From Erythrobacter mangrovi (GTDB lineage: Bacteria; Pseudomonadota; Alphaproteobacteria; Sphingomonadales; Sphingomonadaceae), in NCBI RefSeq assembly GCF_013260645.1, contig NZ_CP053921.1, positions 434,001-498,000 of the forward strand: a stretch of DNA of 64,000 bases, in the 5' to 3' direction. Positions 1 to 8,706 of the stretch are shown here, in pieces. Made by a program: the position numbers and the translations under genes. Positions within the stretch are counted from its first letter, which is position 1; each line of letters begins with the position of its first letter. The notes beneath the pieces are model-generated. The model was not told where the DNA came from, did not search any database, and saw nothing but the letters and a program-made list of their open reading frames with translations.

Positions 1-42
1 GCTTGGGAAGCGCTGCGCCCCAAGCTGGACGAGGCCATCTAA
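1..42 (+). CDS. 3' end of a probable DsbA-like thioredoxin-fold gene (partial)
   Basis: Only the last 13 codons and a TAA stop are present, reading AWEALRPKLDEAI. This tail resembles the C-terminus of the next gene (TWAALEPILQRAGAR), so the truncated gene may be a paralogue of that DsbA-like protein. Tandem thioredoxin-fold genes ahead of smc are familiar in this group. The family is inferred from this short match alone. Confidence 0.45.
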   Translation, partial: AWEALRPKLDEAI

Positions 43-152
43 ACCGCTTCCGAGCAGGGATTCGGGGGAAAGCCCTGTGGATACCCCCCTGACCTCCTTC
101 CATTTCCCTTACCCCCTGCACTAGCCTTCCTTGGACAAATACGAGGATTCCG

Positions 153-896
153 ATGACCAAGAGCTTCCGTTTCGCCCTCGCCGCCCCACTTGCGCTGGCG
201 CTTGCCGCCTGCGGATCGGGAGCAGATGACACGGCCTCACTCGAAGGCGATGCGATCGCCGCAATCCCGGCTCCTGAGGGCACGCAATGGATCGACAAGG
301 CTGTGGCGACGCCCGATGGCGGGACCCTGGTTGGCAACCCCGACGCGCCGCTCAAGCTGATCGAATACGGTTCGCTTACCTGTCCGACCTGTGCGCGTTT
401 CAGCATCGAAGGCTCTGACGAACTTCTCAACGACTACGTCAATTCCGGTCGTGTCAGCTTCGAGCTTCGTCAGTTCGCCATCCACGGCCCCATCGACCTG
501 CTGCTGGGCCGGCTGACCAATTGCGGCCCGGTGGAAGCGATCGTGCCGCTGTCCGACCAGGTGTGGAAGAGCCACGAGGCAATCATGCAGCCGCTCACTT
601 CGAACCAGGCCGCCTTTCAAGCCGCGATGGAGCGGCCGATCGAACAGCGCTTCGTGGTTGCGGCGCAGCAGATGGGCTATCTCGATTTCTTCGCCCAGCG
701 CGGCATTTCGGAAGACCAGGCCCGCCAGTGCCTCGCCGATGTCCCGGCGATCGAGAAGGCTGCCGCCGATACGCAGAAATATGCAACCGAGTTCAAGATC
801 AACGGCACTCCGACCTTCGTGCTCAACGGGAAGACGGTCGAGGCCAACACCTGGGCCGCGCTAGAACCCATCCTCCAGCGCGCCGGTGCCCGTTAA
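153..896 (+). CDS. DsbA-family thioredoxin-fold lipoprotein
   Basis: A 247-residue exported protein of the DsbA/DsbG-like thioredoxin superfamily, expected to make or isomerise disulfides in the periplasm. Residues 1-20 form a lipoprotein signal with a lipobox ending LAAC, so Cys20 would be lipidated. The redox motif CPTC lies at residues 77-80, and the cis-proline loop appears later as NGTPTF. The domain between them holds the usual helical insertion, with a further Cys in the segment TNCGP. It sits 110 bases after a partial gene with a similar C-terminus and 32 bases before smc. Family assignment is firm; whether it oxidises or isomerises its substrates cannot be read from the sequence. Confidence 0.88.
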   Translation: MTKSFRFALAAPLALALAACGSGADDTASLEGDAIAAIPAPEGTQWIDKAVATPDGGTLVGNPDAPLKLIEYGSLTCPTCARFSIEGSDELLNDYVNSGRVSFELRQFAIHGPIDLLLGRLTNCGPVEAIVPLSDQVWKSHEAIMQPLTSNQAAFQAAMERPIEQRFVVAAQQMGYLDFFAQRGISEDQARQCLADVPAIEKAAADTQKYATEFKINGTPTFVLNGKTVEANTWAALEPILQRAGAR

Positions 897-928
897 GGCG
901 TCGGGGCGGCTGGGGGGCTGAACCGACG

Positions 929-3900
929 ATGCGTATCTCGAAGCTCCGGCTGAGCGGCTTCAAGAGCTTCGTCGAACCTGCCACGCTGCATATCGAGCCG
1001 GGGCTGACGGGTGTCGTCGGCCCCAATGGCTGCGGCAAATCCAACCTGCTCGAAGCAATTCGCTGGGTCATGGGCGAAAACTCGCCCAAATCGATGCGCT
1101 CGGGCGGGATGGAAGACGTCATCTTCGCCGGCACGCAAAGCCGCCCGCAGCGCGACTTCGCCGAGGTTGTCCTGCATGGCGCCGACGATGAGGGTGAAGA
1201 GCTCGAAGTCGTCCGCCGGATCGAACGCGGTGCCGGCTCGGCCTACCGCCTCAACGGGCGTGACGTTCGCGCGAAGGACGTCGCGCTGATCTTCGCCGAT
1301 GCGGCGACCGGCGCGCACAGTCCGGCGCTGGTCAGCCAGGGCAAGATCGCCCAGGTCATCGCCGCCAAGCCCCAGGAACGGCGGATGATGCTGGAAGAGG
1401 CGGCAGGCATCGCCGGCCTGCACGTCCGCCGCCGCGACGCCGAAAGCAAGCTGCGGCAGACCGAGACCAACCTTGAGCGGCTCGAAGACATCATGGCCGG
1501 GCTCGATAGCCAGATCACCTCGCTGCGCCGCCAGGCCAAGCAAGCCGAACGCTACACCAAGCTGTCCGACGAGATCCGCACGGCCGAGGCGCGACTGGTA
1601 TTCGCCCGGTGGCGCGATGCGGCAGCGGCGGCCGAAGAAGCCAAGCAAGCCGCGCAGGCCGCCGAAGCGCGGGTTGCAGAGATGCAGAAGGCCGCGGACG
1701 AAGCGCAAAAGGCGCAACGCTCGGCTGCCGAAGCGCTCGCCGAAGCGCGTGACGAACATGCCGACCGGCGCGATGATGCCACGGCCCATGGCCACCGCAT
1801 GGCAACCCTGACCAGCCAGCTTGAGGCGGCGGAAGAACGGCTTGCCGATCTCGACCGGCAGAAGGCGCGGTTGGAGGCCGATCGCGGCGAGGCCGATCGC
1901 CTGACCAAAGACGCTGCCGAGGCGCTCTCTCGGCTCGAACGCGAACTGGCCGCGAGCGAAAAGGCTCTGGCCGAAGACGAGACCAAGCGGCCCGGCTTCG
2001 AACGGGCCTATGACGATGCCGAGAGGGCCAGCCGTGCCGCCGAACTGGCGCTGGCCAAGGCCACCGCGGACAATGCAGGCGTGGAGGCCGAGTGGCGCGT
2101 CGCCGAGGCCGAGATTGCACAGGCCCGCGCGCGGCTCGATCGGGCCGAAGCCGAAGGCCGCCGCATGGCCGAACAGCGCGGTGCCCTGGCGAACGAGAAT
2201 CCCGACGCCGATGTGAACGCCGCGAAGGCCGCTCTGGCCACCGCGACCGCCACTTTGGCCACCCGCCGCGCCAGCCTCGAGACCATGCAGGCGCGCAAGG
2301 CAGAGCTGCAGGCGCTTCGCGACGATGCCTCCTCCGCGCTGGCCGAAGCCAAGGCGGAACTTTCGGGCGTGCAGCGCGAATGGGAAGCGCTCAAGCGCGA
2401 TCGCGATGCGCGCGAGCGCGCCGCGGAGAAGCGCAGCGGGCGCAAGCAGGCAATTGACGGCGTCCGCGCGGCCAAGGGCTACGAGCGCGCCGTCGCGGCC
2501 GCGCTGGGTCGCGATGGGCGGGCACTGCTGGGCGCGCCAGAGGGCGACGCGGAAGGTCGCTACTGGACCGGGGCGGCTGCCCCCGCACCAGTCGAGGGCG
2601 GCCTTGCGGCCCACGTGGAAAGCGCCCCCGATGAATTGCGCGCCCTGCTTGCGCTGGTCCATGTCGCCGAGAGCGACGATGGCCGCACGCTGGCGCCGGG
2701 GCATGCGCTGGTTACACTGGCAGGCCAGTTGCGTCGCTGGGACGGCCTTGTGGTGCGCGGCGAGGGGTCGGCCGAAGCCGCGCGGCTCGAGGCGGAGAAC
2801 CGTTTCGCCGATCTCGAAGCGCGCCTGCCCCAACTGCGCGAGGCCGCCGACCGATCGCAGACAGCGCTCGATACCGCGAGCACTGAACTGGCTCAGCTCC
2901 AGCGCGACCTGATCGCTGCAGAGCGCGAGTTGGCTACGGCAGCCGAGGCGGAACGGCAGGCATTGCGTGCCCTCGACCAGGCCGAAGCAGCTCGCGAACG
3001 GCTCGCTGCGAAGCTCGGCGAGCTCGCCCGCGCAGAACGCGACCATGGCGAGGTGATCGCCGCCTCCCGCGCGGAGCTATCCGCGGCAGAGACTAAGCGC
3101 GACGCCTTGCCCGACCCGGCAGCCGGGCGGGCCGCGCTCGAGGCTGCACGCGCGCAGAATGAAGCCGCGCGATCGCTGCTCCAGGCACGCGCGGCGGAGC
3201 TGGCCGCGCATGACCAGGCGCTGGCAGTGGCGCGCGAACGGGCCAATGCCCATCGCAGCGACATGGCCGGATGGCAGGCGCGTTCGGGCGATGCGGCCCG
3301 GCGGCTGTCCGACATGCAGATCCGCGCCGAGGAGATCGAGCAGGAACGCGCCGTGGTCGCGGCCAAGCCCGAAGGCCTGATGCGCGAGATCGAACAGGGC
3401 GACGTAGTGCGCGAACGCCTGGGCAAGGAACTCGCCGAGGCCGAAGCGGCAGTCTCCGCTGCAAGCGAGGTTGCACAGGCTGCAGAGCGCGCTTTCGCCA
3501 CCGCCAATGAGGCCCTGGCCGAGGCGCGCGAAAACCGCGCCGGCTTGGCCGCCCGCGCCGAAAACCAGGACGGCCGACGGATCGAAATGGCGCGCATTTC
3601 GGGCGAGCGCTTCCAATGCCCGCCACCCCTGCTCGCCGAACGCTTTTCCTTCGACGACTCCAAGATCGGCAGCGCCGATGCCGAAAGCGAGGAGATGGAC
3701 CGCCTCACGGCCAGTCGCGAGCGTATCGGTCCGGTCAATCTCGTCGCGGCCGAGGAACTCGAGCGGATCGAGAGTGAACACGGCGCCAATGCCGAGGAGC
3801 AGGCCGAGTTGCGCGAGGCGGTCAGCCGGCTGCGCGGATCGATCGGCAGCCTCAACCGCGAGGGTCGCGAGCGACTGCGCATCGCTTTCGAGCAGGTCGG

Positions 3901-4351
3901 CACCCATTTCCGCCGCCTGTTCACCCGCCTGTTCGAAGGCGGCGAGGCGCATCTCGCGCTGGTCGACAGCGACGATCCGCTGGAAGCGGGTCTTGAGATC
4001 TTCGCCCAACCGCCGGGCAAGCGCCTGCAGTCGCTCACCTTATTGTCGGGCGGCGAACAGGCGCTCACTGCAACCGCGCTGATCTTCGCCCTGTTCCTGA
4101 CCAATCCCGCGCCGATCTGCGTGCTCGACGAAGTCGACGCGCCGCTCGACGATGCCAATATCGATCGATTCTGCGACCTGCTCGACGCCATGGTCCGCGA
4201 AACCGACACCCGTTACCTCATCGTCACCCACAACGCCGTGACGATGAGCCGCATGCACCGCCTGTTCGGCGTGACGATGATCGAGAAGGGAGTGAGCCGG
4301 CTGGTCAGCGTCGACCTCGGCGCGGCCGAGGAACTGCTCGCGGCGGAGTAG
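929..4351 (+). CDS. smc: Chromosome segregation protein SMC
   Basis: A 1140-residue SMC ATPase that, with ScpA/ScpB, compacts and segregates the chromosome. The N-terminal head starts MRISKLRLSGFKSF and carries Walker A GPNGCGKSN at residues 31-39. Long coiled-coil arms rich in Ala, Glu and Arg flank a hinge at roughly residues 500-640. The C-terminal head has the ABC signature LSGGEQ near 1039-1044 and Walker B PICVLDEVD near 1062-1070. An open frame runs upstream to 521, but the family's usual N-terminus begins at the ATG at 929, which I take as the start. The length is normal for bacterial SMC. It is probably cotranscribed with the preceding DsbA-like gene. Confidence 0.97.
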   Translation: MRISKLRLSGFKSFVEPATLHIEPGLTGVVGPNGCGKSNLLEAIRWVMGENSPKSMRSGGMEDVIFAGTQSRPQRDFAEVVLHGADDEGEELEVVRRIERGAGSAYRLNGRDVRAKDVALIFADAATGAHSPALVSQGKIAQVIAAKPQERRMMLEEAAGIAGLHVRRRDAESKLRQTETNLERLEDIMAGLDSQITSLRRQAKQAERYTKLSDEIRTAEARLVFARWRDAAAAAEEAKQAAQAAEARVAEMQKAADEAQKAQRSAAEALAEARDEHADRRDDATAHGHRMATLTSQLEAAEERLADLDRQKARLEADRGEADRLTKDAAEALSRLERELAASEKALAEDETKRPGFERAYDDAERASRAAELALAKATADNAGVEAEWRVAEAEIAQARARLDRAEAEGRRMAEQRGALANENPDADVNAAKAALATATATLATRRASLETMQARKAELQALRDDASSALAEAKAELSGVQREWEALKRDRDARERAAEKRSGRKQAIDGVRAAKGYERAVAAALGRDGRALLGAPEGDAEGRYWTGAAAPAPVEGGLAAHVESAPDELRALLALVHVAESDDGRTLAPGHALVTLAGQLRRWDGLVVRGEGSAEAARLEAENRFADLEARLPQLREAADRSQTALDTASTELAQLQRDLIAAERELATAAEAERQALRALDQAEAARERLAAKLGELARAERDHGEVIAASRAELSAAETKRDALPDPAAGRAALEAARAQNEAARSLLQARAAELAAHDQALAVARERANAHRSDMAGWQARSGDAARRLSDMQIRAEEIEQERAVVAAKPEGLMREIEQGDVVRERLGKELAEAEAAVSAASEVAQAAERAFATANEALAEARENRAGLAARAENQDGRRIEMARISGERFQCPPPLLAERFSFDDSKIGSADAESEEMDRLTASRERIGPVNLVAAEELERIESEHGANAEEQAELREAVSRLRGSIGSLNREGRERLRIAFEQVGTHFRRLFTRLFEGGEAHLALVDSDDPLEAGLEIFAQPPGKRLQSLTLLSGGEQALTATALIFALFLTNPAPICVLDEVDAPLDDANIDRFCDLLDAMVRETDTRYLIVTHNAVTMSRMHRLFGVTMIEKGVSRLVSVDLGAAEELLAAE

Positions 4352-4375
4352 CGACAACCGCTGCCCCATGTCCCG

Positions 4376-4819
4376 CTATTGGTTCTGCAGAGAATTTACC
4401 TGAAGCTGCTGGTAGATGCTGAGCCTGTCGGCAATCTGCCAGTGGCCAGTAATGCGATCCGCGGCATCGAAACCATAGACCGTGGCTCCTGACATGCGGA
4501 CCGGCTTGCCGGTCGCGGGGTATCCCGGCAGGTCGCCGAGATGAGTGGCGGCCCAGAGCCAGGTCATCGCCACGCCATCACCGTCGGCATACATTGCCTG
4601 GATGTCGAACATTTGGTCGGGAAAGGCTGAGCGGGAGATCCGAACGCGTTCCTTATAGGCGGGCAGGTCCAGTGTCCGACCGTCCCATGGATCGCCAGGA
4701 TCGTGATGGATCGTATAGGCAGGCGAGAGGAACGCGTCGGCAGCCTCGAGATCGCCCTGGTCCCATATCAGGCGAATGAAATCGGCAAGGCGTCGCTTTC
4801 GAGACATGTCATGCATCAT
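4376..4819 (-). CDS. SnoaL-like ester cyclase-family protein
   Basis: A 147-residue protein of the SnoaL/NTF2-like fold. Typical features are an N-terminal helix (LADFIRLIWDQGDLEAADAF), a histidine-rich segment (YTIHHDPGD) and the later GDGVAMTW and GHWQIAD segments. SnoaL proteins include polyketide cyclases, but most stand-alone copies have unknown substrates. The start at 4819 follows an AGGA with good spacing. ATGs at 4816 and 4807 are alternatives. It overlaps the stop of the upstream DUF2239 gene by 11 bases, so the two are probably cotranscribed and translationally coupled. Its specific reaction cannot be inferred. Confidence 0.8.
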   Translation of the reverse strand: MMHDMSRKRRLADFIRLIWDQGDLEAADAFLSPAYTIHHDPGDPWDGRTLDLPAYKERVRISRSAFPDQMFDIQAMYADGDGVAMTWLWAATHLGDLPGYPATGKPVRMSGATVYGFDAADRITGHWQIADRLSIYQQLQVNSLQNQ

Positions 4820-5426
4820 GGCAGGTTTCCTGTTCCTGCGGGTCGGCAAGCCTGAGGGCAAAATCGCGAACCCCTTCGGGCCAGGAAGCCATGCGGGCAG
4901 CAAAACCCGGTCCATCCCCCGCGAACAGGGCGCGGATCGCCTCTTCATAGCCGGGCAGGTCGCCAGCCTTGGCGGCAAGGAAGCGATAGGCTCGCTCGCG
5001 GGCCGAACGCTGCGCTTGGCCGCGATCAGCACGGCGCGCCTCATCGACCAGCTTGCGTAACACTTGGGAGACGCTGCCCGGTTGCGCGGCCAGCCATTCC
5101 CACTGCCGCGGGAGCAGGGTGACTTCGCGCGGAACGACGCCGAGCTTGGGTCGGCCGCGTCCGCGGGACTGGGCTTTGCCCTGGGTCGTTGCAGCCCTGG
5201 CCTCGACCGGTTCGCTGTCAGCCAGTCGCCTGATGGCATCCGCAGGGGTTCCGCGCAGATCGAGGTCGATCACCCGCCCGCTGGCGTCGTCGAAGACAAG
5301 CACCGGGTCCTGCGCCCCGTCACCAGCGCGGGTCATGACTGCCATCACCACCTCGACCAGCGGGCCAGTGGCGAGTTGGCAGTCACCGACAAAGGCGGTG
5401 CAGGGTTGAGAGAGTCGATCGGTCAT
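4809..5426 (-). CDS. DUF2239 family protein, possible autoregulator
   Basis: A 205-residue cytoplasmic protein matching the DUF2239 pattern: an N-terminal segment TAFVGDCQL, an FDDASGRVIDLDLRG segment and a central basic block GRGRPKLGVVPREVTLLPRQ. The function of DUF2239 is unknown. The central block followed by REVTLL and two helices resembles a ribbon-helix-helix DNA-binding element; this is inference. It is the first gene of a pair with the SnoaL-like gene and diverges from a GIY-YIG gene. The upstream region holds a strong promoter and two operator-like palindromes. The AGGAGGG lies only one base from the ATG, too close for a normal ribosome site. With the promoter position, this suggests a leaderless mRNA. 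Confidence 0.85.
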   Translation of the reverse strand: MTDRLSQPCTAFVGDCQLATGPLVEVVMAVMTRAGDGAQDPVLVFDDASGRVIDLDLRGTPADAIRRLADSEPVEARAATTQGKAQSRGRGRPKLGVVPREVTLLPRQWEWLAAQPGSVSQVLRKLVDEARRADRGQAQRSARERAYRFLAAKAGDLPGYEEAIRALFAGDGPGFAARMASWPEGVRDFALRLADPQEQETCHDA

Positions 5427-5432
5427 CCCTCC

Positions 5433-5450
5433 TATTATCCGGGTAGAATT
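5433..5450. promoter_or_regulatory. Imperfect operator copy (O1)
   Basis: TATTATCCGGGTAGAATT is centred between 5440 and 5441. It matches the perfect palindrome at 5459-5480 at about 15 of 20 positions over the aligned 20-base core, and the two centres are 30 bases (about three helical turns) apart. It overlaps the predicted -10 box of the DUF2239 promoter. Confidence 0.55.
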
Positions 5451-5461
5451 CACAGAGTCAA
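5434..5461 (-). promoter_or_regulatory. Near-consensus sigma70 promoter of the DUF2239-SnoaL unit
   Basis: On the minus strand TTGACT (5461-5456) and GATAAT (5439-5434) are separated by 16 bases. The predicted transcription start falls about 7-8 bases after the -10 box, at or next to the A of the DUF2239 ATG at 5426. This would give a leaderless transcript. Two operator-like palindromes lie over the -10 and next to the -35. Confidence 0.6.
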
Positions 5462-5480
5462 TATTACCCGGGTAATATTG
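5459..5480. promoter_or_regulatory. 22-bp perfect palindromic operator (O2)
   Basis: The core AATATTACCCGGGTAATATT is perfectly self-complementary and extends by one C/G pair on each side. It lies between divergent genes. It overlaps the -35 of the DUF2239 promoter and abuts a possible -35 for the GIY-YIG gene, so a bound repressor could control both directions. The cognate protein is unknown; the DUF2239 protein itself is one candidate. Confidence 0.7.
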
Positions 5481-5506
5481 TGAATTGCGCATCCTGCCGC
5501 TATGGG
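5478..5506 (+). promoter_or_regulatory. Possible promoter of the GIY-YIG gene
   Basis: TTGTGA (5478-5483) and TATGGG (5501-5506) are 17 bases apart, upstream of the GIY-YIG start at 5532. The match is modest. The -35 overlaps the end of the 22-bp palindrome. Confidence 0.3.
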
Positions 5507-5531
5507 CGGCCAAGGTATAAGGAAACGACTC

Positions 5532-5867
5532 ATGAAGACCCAGCATCGCAAGGCCGCGATCGCGAGCTACAAGGATCGAACGATCGAAAGCGGCATCTAT
5601 GCGATCCGCAGCCGCGCCTCAGGCCAGGTGTGGGTCGGGAGCGCACCCGACCTGTCGACCATCCGCAACCGCGTGTGGTTCACGCTCAGGCAGGGCGGCA
5701 ATCCCCATCGTGCGCTGCAGGCGGCATGGAATGCCGGTGGCGACGAGGACCTGTCATTCGAGATCCTGGAAGTTCTGGAGGAGGACCTCAGCCCGTCAAT
5801 GCGCAGTCACGTGCTGCGCATGCAACTGGGGCATTGGCTCGAAGAACTGGGCGCTGCGAGGATCTGA
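5532..5867 (+). CDS. Small GIY-YIG nuclease family protein
   Basis: A 111-residue single-domain protein. The first motif is SGIYAIRS, and GQVWVGSA stands where YIG/YVG normally lies. It is followed by a conserved Arg/Asn segment (LSTIRNRVWFTLRQGG) and the acidic EILEVLEED. Stand-alone GIY-YIG proteins may be nucleases, but the second motif is diverged and the cellular target is unknown. The start at 5532 follows AAGGAAA with good spacing; an upstream in-frame ATG at 5502 lacks a ribosome site. It is divergent from DUF2239 and shares the operator region. It converges with the merR-like gene. Confidence 0.75.
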   Translation: MKTQHRKAAIASYKDRTIESGIYAIRSRASGQVWVGSAPDLSTIRNRVWFTLRQGGNPHRALQAAWNAGGDEDLSFEILEVLEEDLSPSMRSHVLRMQLGHWLEELGAARI

Positions 5868-5877
5868 CCGAGGTCAG
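5864..5877. terminator. Short palindrome spanning convergent stop codons
   Basis: CTGACC-GA-GGTCAG is a 6-bp inverted repeat that contains both the TGA of the GIY-YIG gene and the stop codon of the merR gene. It has no T-run, so termination is uncertain. Confidence 0.25.
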
Positions 5878-6257
5878 GCTGCGAGCGCGCGCTTGAGCTC
5901 GTCGCGGATCGCCTTGAGGCGTGCGAGGATATCATCCCCGGCTGGCTGCGCGTCAGGCGAAGCCGCCAGCGGTGCGGCCGAGGGCGGGCTCGAAGCTTCT
6001 CCTGCCCCGCCCTTCAGCGCCGCCTTGGCGCCTTTCAACGTATAGCCTTCGCGATTCACCAGCCGATCGATCGTCTCGATCAATGCCACGTCTTCGGTCC
6101 GGTAATACCGCCGGCCGCCGCTGCGGGTCAGTGGCTTGAGCATTGGGAACTGCTGCTCCCAATAGCGCAGGACATGCGGTTTGATCCCGGTCGCCTTGGC
6201 CACCTCGCCAATCGTGCGCAGCGCGCCTTCGTCCTTGCCGTCTTCGAATACCGCCAT
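5874..6257 (-). CDS. MerR-family transcriptional regulator
   Basis: A 127-residue regulator. The winged helix-turn-helix is near the N-terminus (RTIGEVAKATGIKPHVLRYW), followed by a typical MerR second half (SGGRRYYRTEDVALIETIDRL) and a KGAKAAL helix. The C-terminal third is an Ala/Pro-rich linker and a short helix, with no recognisable effector domain or metal-binding cysteines. The start at 6257 is supported by AGAGGA nine bases upstream; an in-frame ATG at 6290 overlaps ihfA. It lies 19 bases after ihfA in the plsX-fabH-ihfA-merR order common in alphaproteobacteria. Its targets are unknown. Confidence 0.88.
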   Translation of the reverse strand: MAVFEDGKDEGALRTIGEVAKATGIKPHVLRYWEQQFPMLKPLTRSGGRRYYRTEDVALIETIDRLVNREGYTLKGAKAALKGGAGEASSPPSAAPLAASPDAQPAGDDILARLKAIRDELKRALAA

Positions 6258-6276
6258 GCCTTGCGTTCCTCTGGCC

Positions 6277-6582
6277 TCAGCCGTTGGCAATGCGTTCCTT
6301 GAGCAGCTGGCTGGCGCGGAACGTCATAACCCGGCGTGGGGTGATCGGCACTTCGACCCCGGTCTTGGGGTTGCGGCCGATTCTTTCCTTCTTGTCGCGC
6401 AGCACGAAACTGCCAAAGCCCGAAATCTTCACATTCTCGCCTGCCGACAGCGCGTCGCACATCTTCCCCAAGATCGCTTCGACCATGTCGAGCGACTCAG
6501 CCCGCGAGAGGCCCATCTTGCGGTTGATCGTTTCGGCGAGGTCGGCTCGGGTGAGCGTGCCAACTGAGCGCATGTTATCCAT
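6277..6582 (-). CDS. ihfA: Integration host factor subunit alpha
   Basis: A 101-residue HU/IHF-family DNA-bending protein. The N-terminal helices ([20 protein letters not shown]) and the core [16 protein letters not shown] are typical. The beta arm contains [14 protein letters not shown], with the proline that intercalates into DNA, and [12 protein letters not shown] follows. The length fits the alpha subunit, and the position after fabH supports alpha over beta. It would pair with IhfB to bend DNA at promoters and origins. The start at 6582 follows a GGAAGGG; Met4 is an alternative. A 98-base leader with an inverted repeat separates it from fabH, so it may have its own promoter. Confidence 0.95.
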   Translation of the reverse strand: MDNMRSVGTLTRADLAETINRKMGLSRAESLDMVEAILGKMCDALSAGENVKISGFGSFVLRDKKERIGRNPKTGVEVPITPRRVMTFRASQLLKERIANG

Positions 6583-6620
6583 TTCCCTTCCCCCGGTGCG
6601 ACCCTGAGTGAAGTTCGTCA

Positions 6621-6639
6621 GACAAACTAAGGGTTTGTC
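6621..6639. promoter_or_regulatory. Inverted repeat in the ihfA leader
   Basis: GACAAAC-TAAGG-GTTTGTC has perfect 7-bp arms and a 5-base spacer. It lies 39 bases upstream of the ihfA start, in the fabH-ihfA gap. There is no T-run, so it looks more like an operator or leader hairpin than a terminator. Confidence 0.45.
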
Positions 6640-6679
6640 ACACGAATCGCAATGTTGACGTTAGTTTTTTCGACTGGCG

Positions 6680-7645
6680 CTACATGCGGACCAGCGAAGC
6701 ACCCCAGGTGAAGCCGCCGCCCATCGCCTCGAACATCACCAGGTCGCCTGGCTTGATGCGTCCATCACGTACCGCGACATCGAGCGCGAGCGGCACCGAA
6801 GCGGCCGAGGTATTGGCGTGCTGGTCGACCGTGACCACCACCTTTTCGGGGGGCAGGTCGAGCTTGCGCGCGGTCGCATCGAGGATACGGGCATTGGCCT
6901 GGTGGGGTACCACCCAGTCGATATCCGTCGACTTGAACCCTGTATCTTCAAGGACTTCCTTGAGCACGTCGGCAAGGTTCACCACGGCATGACGGAAGAC
7001 CTCACGCCCTTTCATCCGCAGCTTGCCGACGGTGCCCGTCGTCGAGGGGCCTCCATCCACGAATAGCATGTCACAGTGCGCGCCTTCGGCATGCAGGCGG
7101 CTGGAAATGATTCCCGGGCCATCCGCTGCAACGTCCTGCGCCTCGACCACCACCGCACCTGCACCATCGCCGAACAGGACGCAGGTAGTCCGGTCTTCCC
7201 AGTCGAGGATGCGGCTGAAAGTCTCAGCCCCGATCACAAGCGCCTTTTTCGCCATGCCGGTCCGCAACATCGCATCGGTGGTGGTCAGCGCATAGAGAAA
7301 GCCCGAACAGACCGCCTGGACGTCGAAGGCGATCCCGCCGCCGCAGCCCAGCGCGGCCTGGACCTGCGTTGCCGTGGCAGGGAAGGTATGGTCAGGGGTC
7401 GCCGTCGCCAGCACGATCAGGTCGATTTCGCTCGCATCCATACCCGCCGCAGCGAGCGCGGCGCGGGCGGCGGCAGTGGCCAGCGTCGACGTCGTCTCGC
7501 CCTCGCCCGCGATATAGCGCTGGCGGATACCGGTTCGCTCGACAATCCATTCATCCGAAGTGTCGACCATCTGCGCCAACTCGGCATTGCTAACGCAGCG
7601 TTCGGGCAGCGCCGAACCGGTTCCCCGGATTACCGAACGGATCAC
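6680..7645 (-). CDS. fabH: 3-oxoacyl-ACP synthase III (KASIII)
   Basis: A 321-residue condensing enzyme that joins acetyl-CoA to malonyl-ACP to start fatty acid synthesis. The triad is visible as Cys113 ([10 protein letters not shown]), His247 (VPHQANARI) and Asn277 ([10 protein letters not shown]). The protein begins [12 protein letters not shown] and ends [13 protein letters not shown], as in other FabH. Its start overlaps the plsX stop by four bases (ATGA), so translation is coupled. Family and function are secure. Confidence 0.97.
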   Translation of the reverse strand: MIRSVIRGTGSALPERCVSNAELAQMVDTSDEWIVERTGIRQRYIAGEGETTSTLATAAARAALAAAGMDASEIDLIVLATATPDHTFPATATQVQAALGCGGGIAFDVQAVCSGFLYALTTTDAMLRTGMAKKALVIGAETFSRILDWEDRTTCVLFGDGAGAVVVEAQDVAADGPGIISSRLHAEGAHCDMLFVDGGPSTTGTVGKLRMKGREVFRHAVVNLADVLKEVLEDTGFKSTDIDWVVPHQANARILDATARKLDLPPEKVVVTVDQHANTSAASVPLALDVAVRDGRIKPGDLVMFEAMGGGFTWGASLVRM

Positions 7646-8679
7646 TTAGCAACCAACCCTTCTGTGCCCACTTCGCCCAGATCGTGGCGGATGCGGTTGA
7701 GAATATCGTCTTCGAGCAGTCGCGCGGCGACCTCTACCGCATTGGCAACGCCCTTGGCATTCGCGCTGCCATGGCTCTTCACTACCACGCCATTGAGGCC
7801 GAGGAAGACCGCGCCGTTGTGGTTGTTCGGATCGAGGTGGTGACGCAGCAGCTCGGTCGCGGGGCGCGAAACGAGGAAACCGATCTTCGAACGCAGGCTG
7901 GAAGTGAACGCACTCCTCAGCAGGTCGGTCACGAAGCGCGCAGCACCTTCGATCGCCTTAAGCGCGATATTGCCCGAGAAGCCGTCACACACGATCACGT
8001 CGCATTCGCCGCGATTGATCTTGTCAGCTTCGACGTAGCCTTCGAAATCCATGGCGAGGCCGGTGGCGGCGCGCAGCGCCTCGGCGGCGGCCTGGATGTC
8101 CTCGGTGCCCTTGGTTTCTTCGGTCCCGATGTTGAGCAGGCGCACACGCGGCCGCTCGCGCCCCGTGACGATTCGCGAATAGGCCGCGCCCATGATCGCG
8201 AACTGGACCAGGTTGCGCGCGTCGCAATCGCGATTCGCACCGAGATCCAGCATGATCACGTCGTCGTCGGTCAGCGTGGGCAGCAGCGCGGCGAGCGCCG
8301 GACGGTCGAGCCCGGGCATGGTGCGCAGAGCGAGCTTGCTCATGGCCATCAGCGCGCCGGTATTCCCGGCGGAAACGGCAGCACCGGCATGGCCCTGTTT
8401 CACCGCATCGACGGCCAGGCCCATGCTGGTGGTCTTGGCGCGACGCAGCGCCCTCGAGGGCTTTTCATCGCCCGCGATCACATCGTCGCAATGAAGGATT
8501 TCGGAAGCACCCGTCATACCCGGATGATTCTCGAGCGCGGCCTTGATGCGCGCTTCGTCACCGACCAGCAGGAACTTGAACTTGTCGTGGCGCCGACGCG
8601 CAAGCGCGGCACCCTCGACCATCACGCGCACGCCTTCATCGCCGCCCATCGCATCAACAGCGATACGCGGCAAACTCAT
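7642..8679 (-). CDS. plsX: Phosphate acyltransferase PlsX
   Basis: A 345-residue soluble enzyme that converts acyl-ACP to acyl-phosphate, the donor for PlsY in phospholipid synthesis. Family marks include [11 protein letters not shown] at the N-terminus, a [11 protein letters not shown] loop, MLDLGAN and [22 protein letters not shown] precedes the ATG. It lies 27 bases after rpmF and overlaps fabH by four bases, forming the usual rpmF-plsX-fabH lipid-initiation cluster. Confidence 0.97.
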   Translation of the reverse strand: MSLPRIAVDAMGGDEGVRVMVEGAALARRRHDKFKFLLVGDEARIKAALENHPGMTGASEILHCDDVIAGDEKPSRALRRAKTTSMGLAVDAVKQGHAGAAVSAGNTGALMAMSKLALRTMPGLDRPALAALLPTLTDDDVIMLDLGANRDCDARNLVQFAIMGAAYSRIVTGRERPRVRLLNIGTEETKGTEDIQAAAEALRAATGLAMDFEGYVEADKINRGECDVIVCDGFSGNIALKAIEGAARFVTDLLRSAFTSSLRSKIGFLVSRPATELLRHHLDPNNHNGAVFLGLNGVVVKSHGSANAKGVANAVEVAARLLEDDILNRIRHDLGEVGTEGLVAK

Positions 8680-8706
8680 GTGCGTCTCCGGATCTTAGCT
8701 ACGGTC

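Noticed and set aside
893..3046. 717-codon open frame antisense to smc
   Set aside because: High GC and the codon bias of smc create long antisense frames. It has no recognisable family or ribosome site and lies wholly opposite a secure gene.
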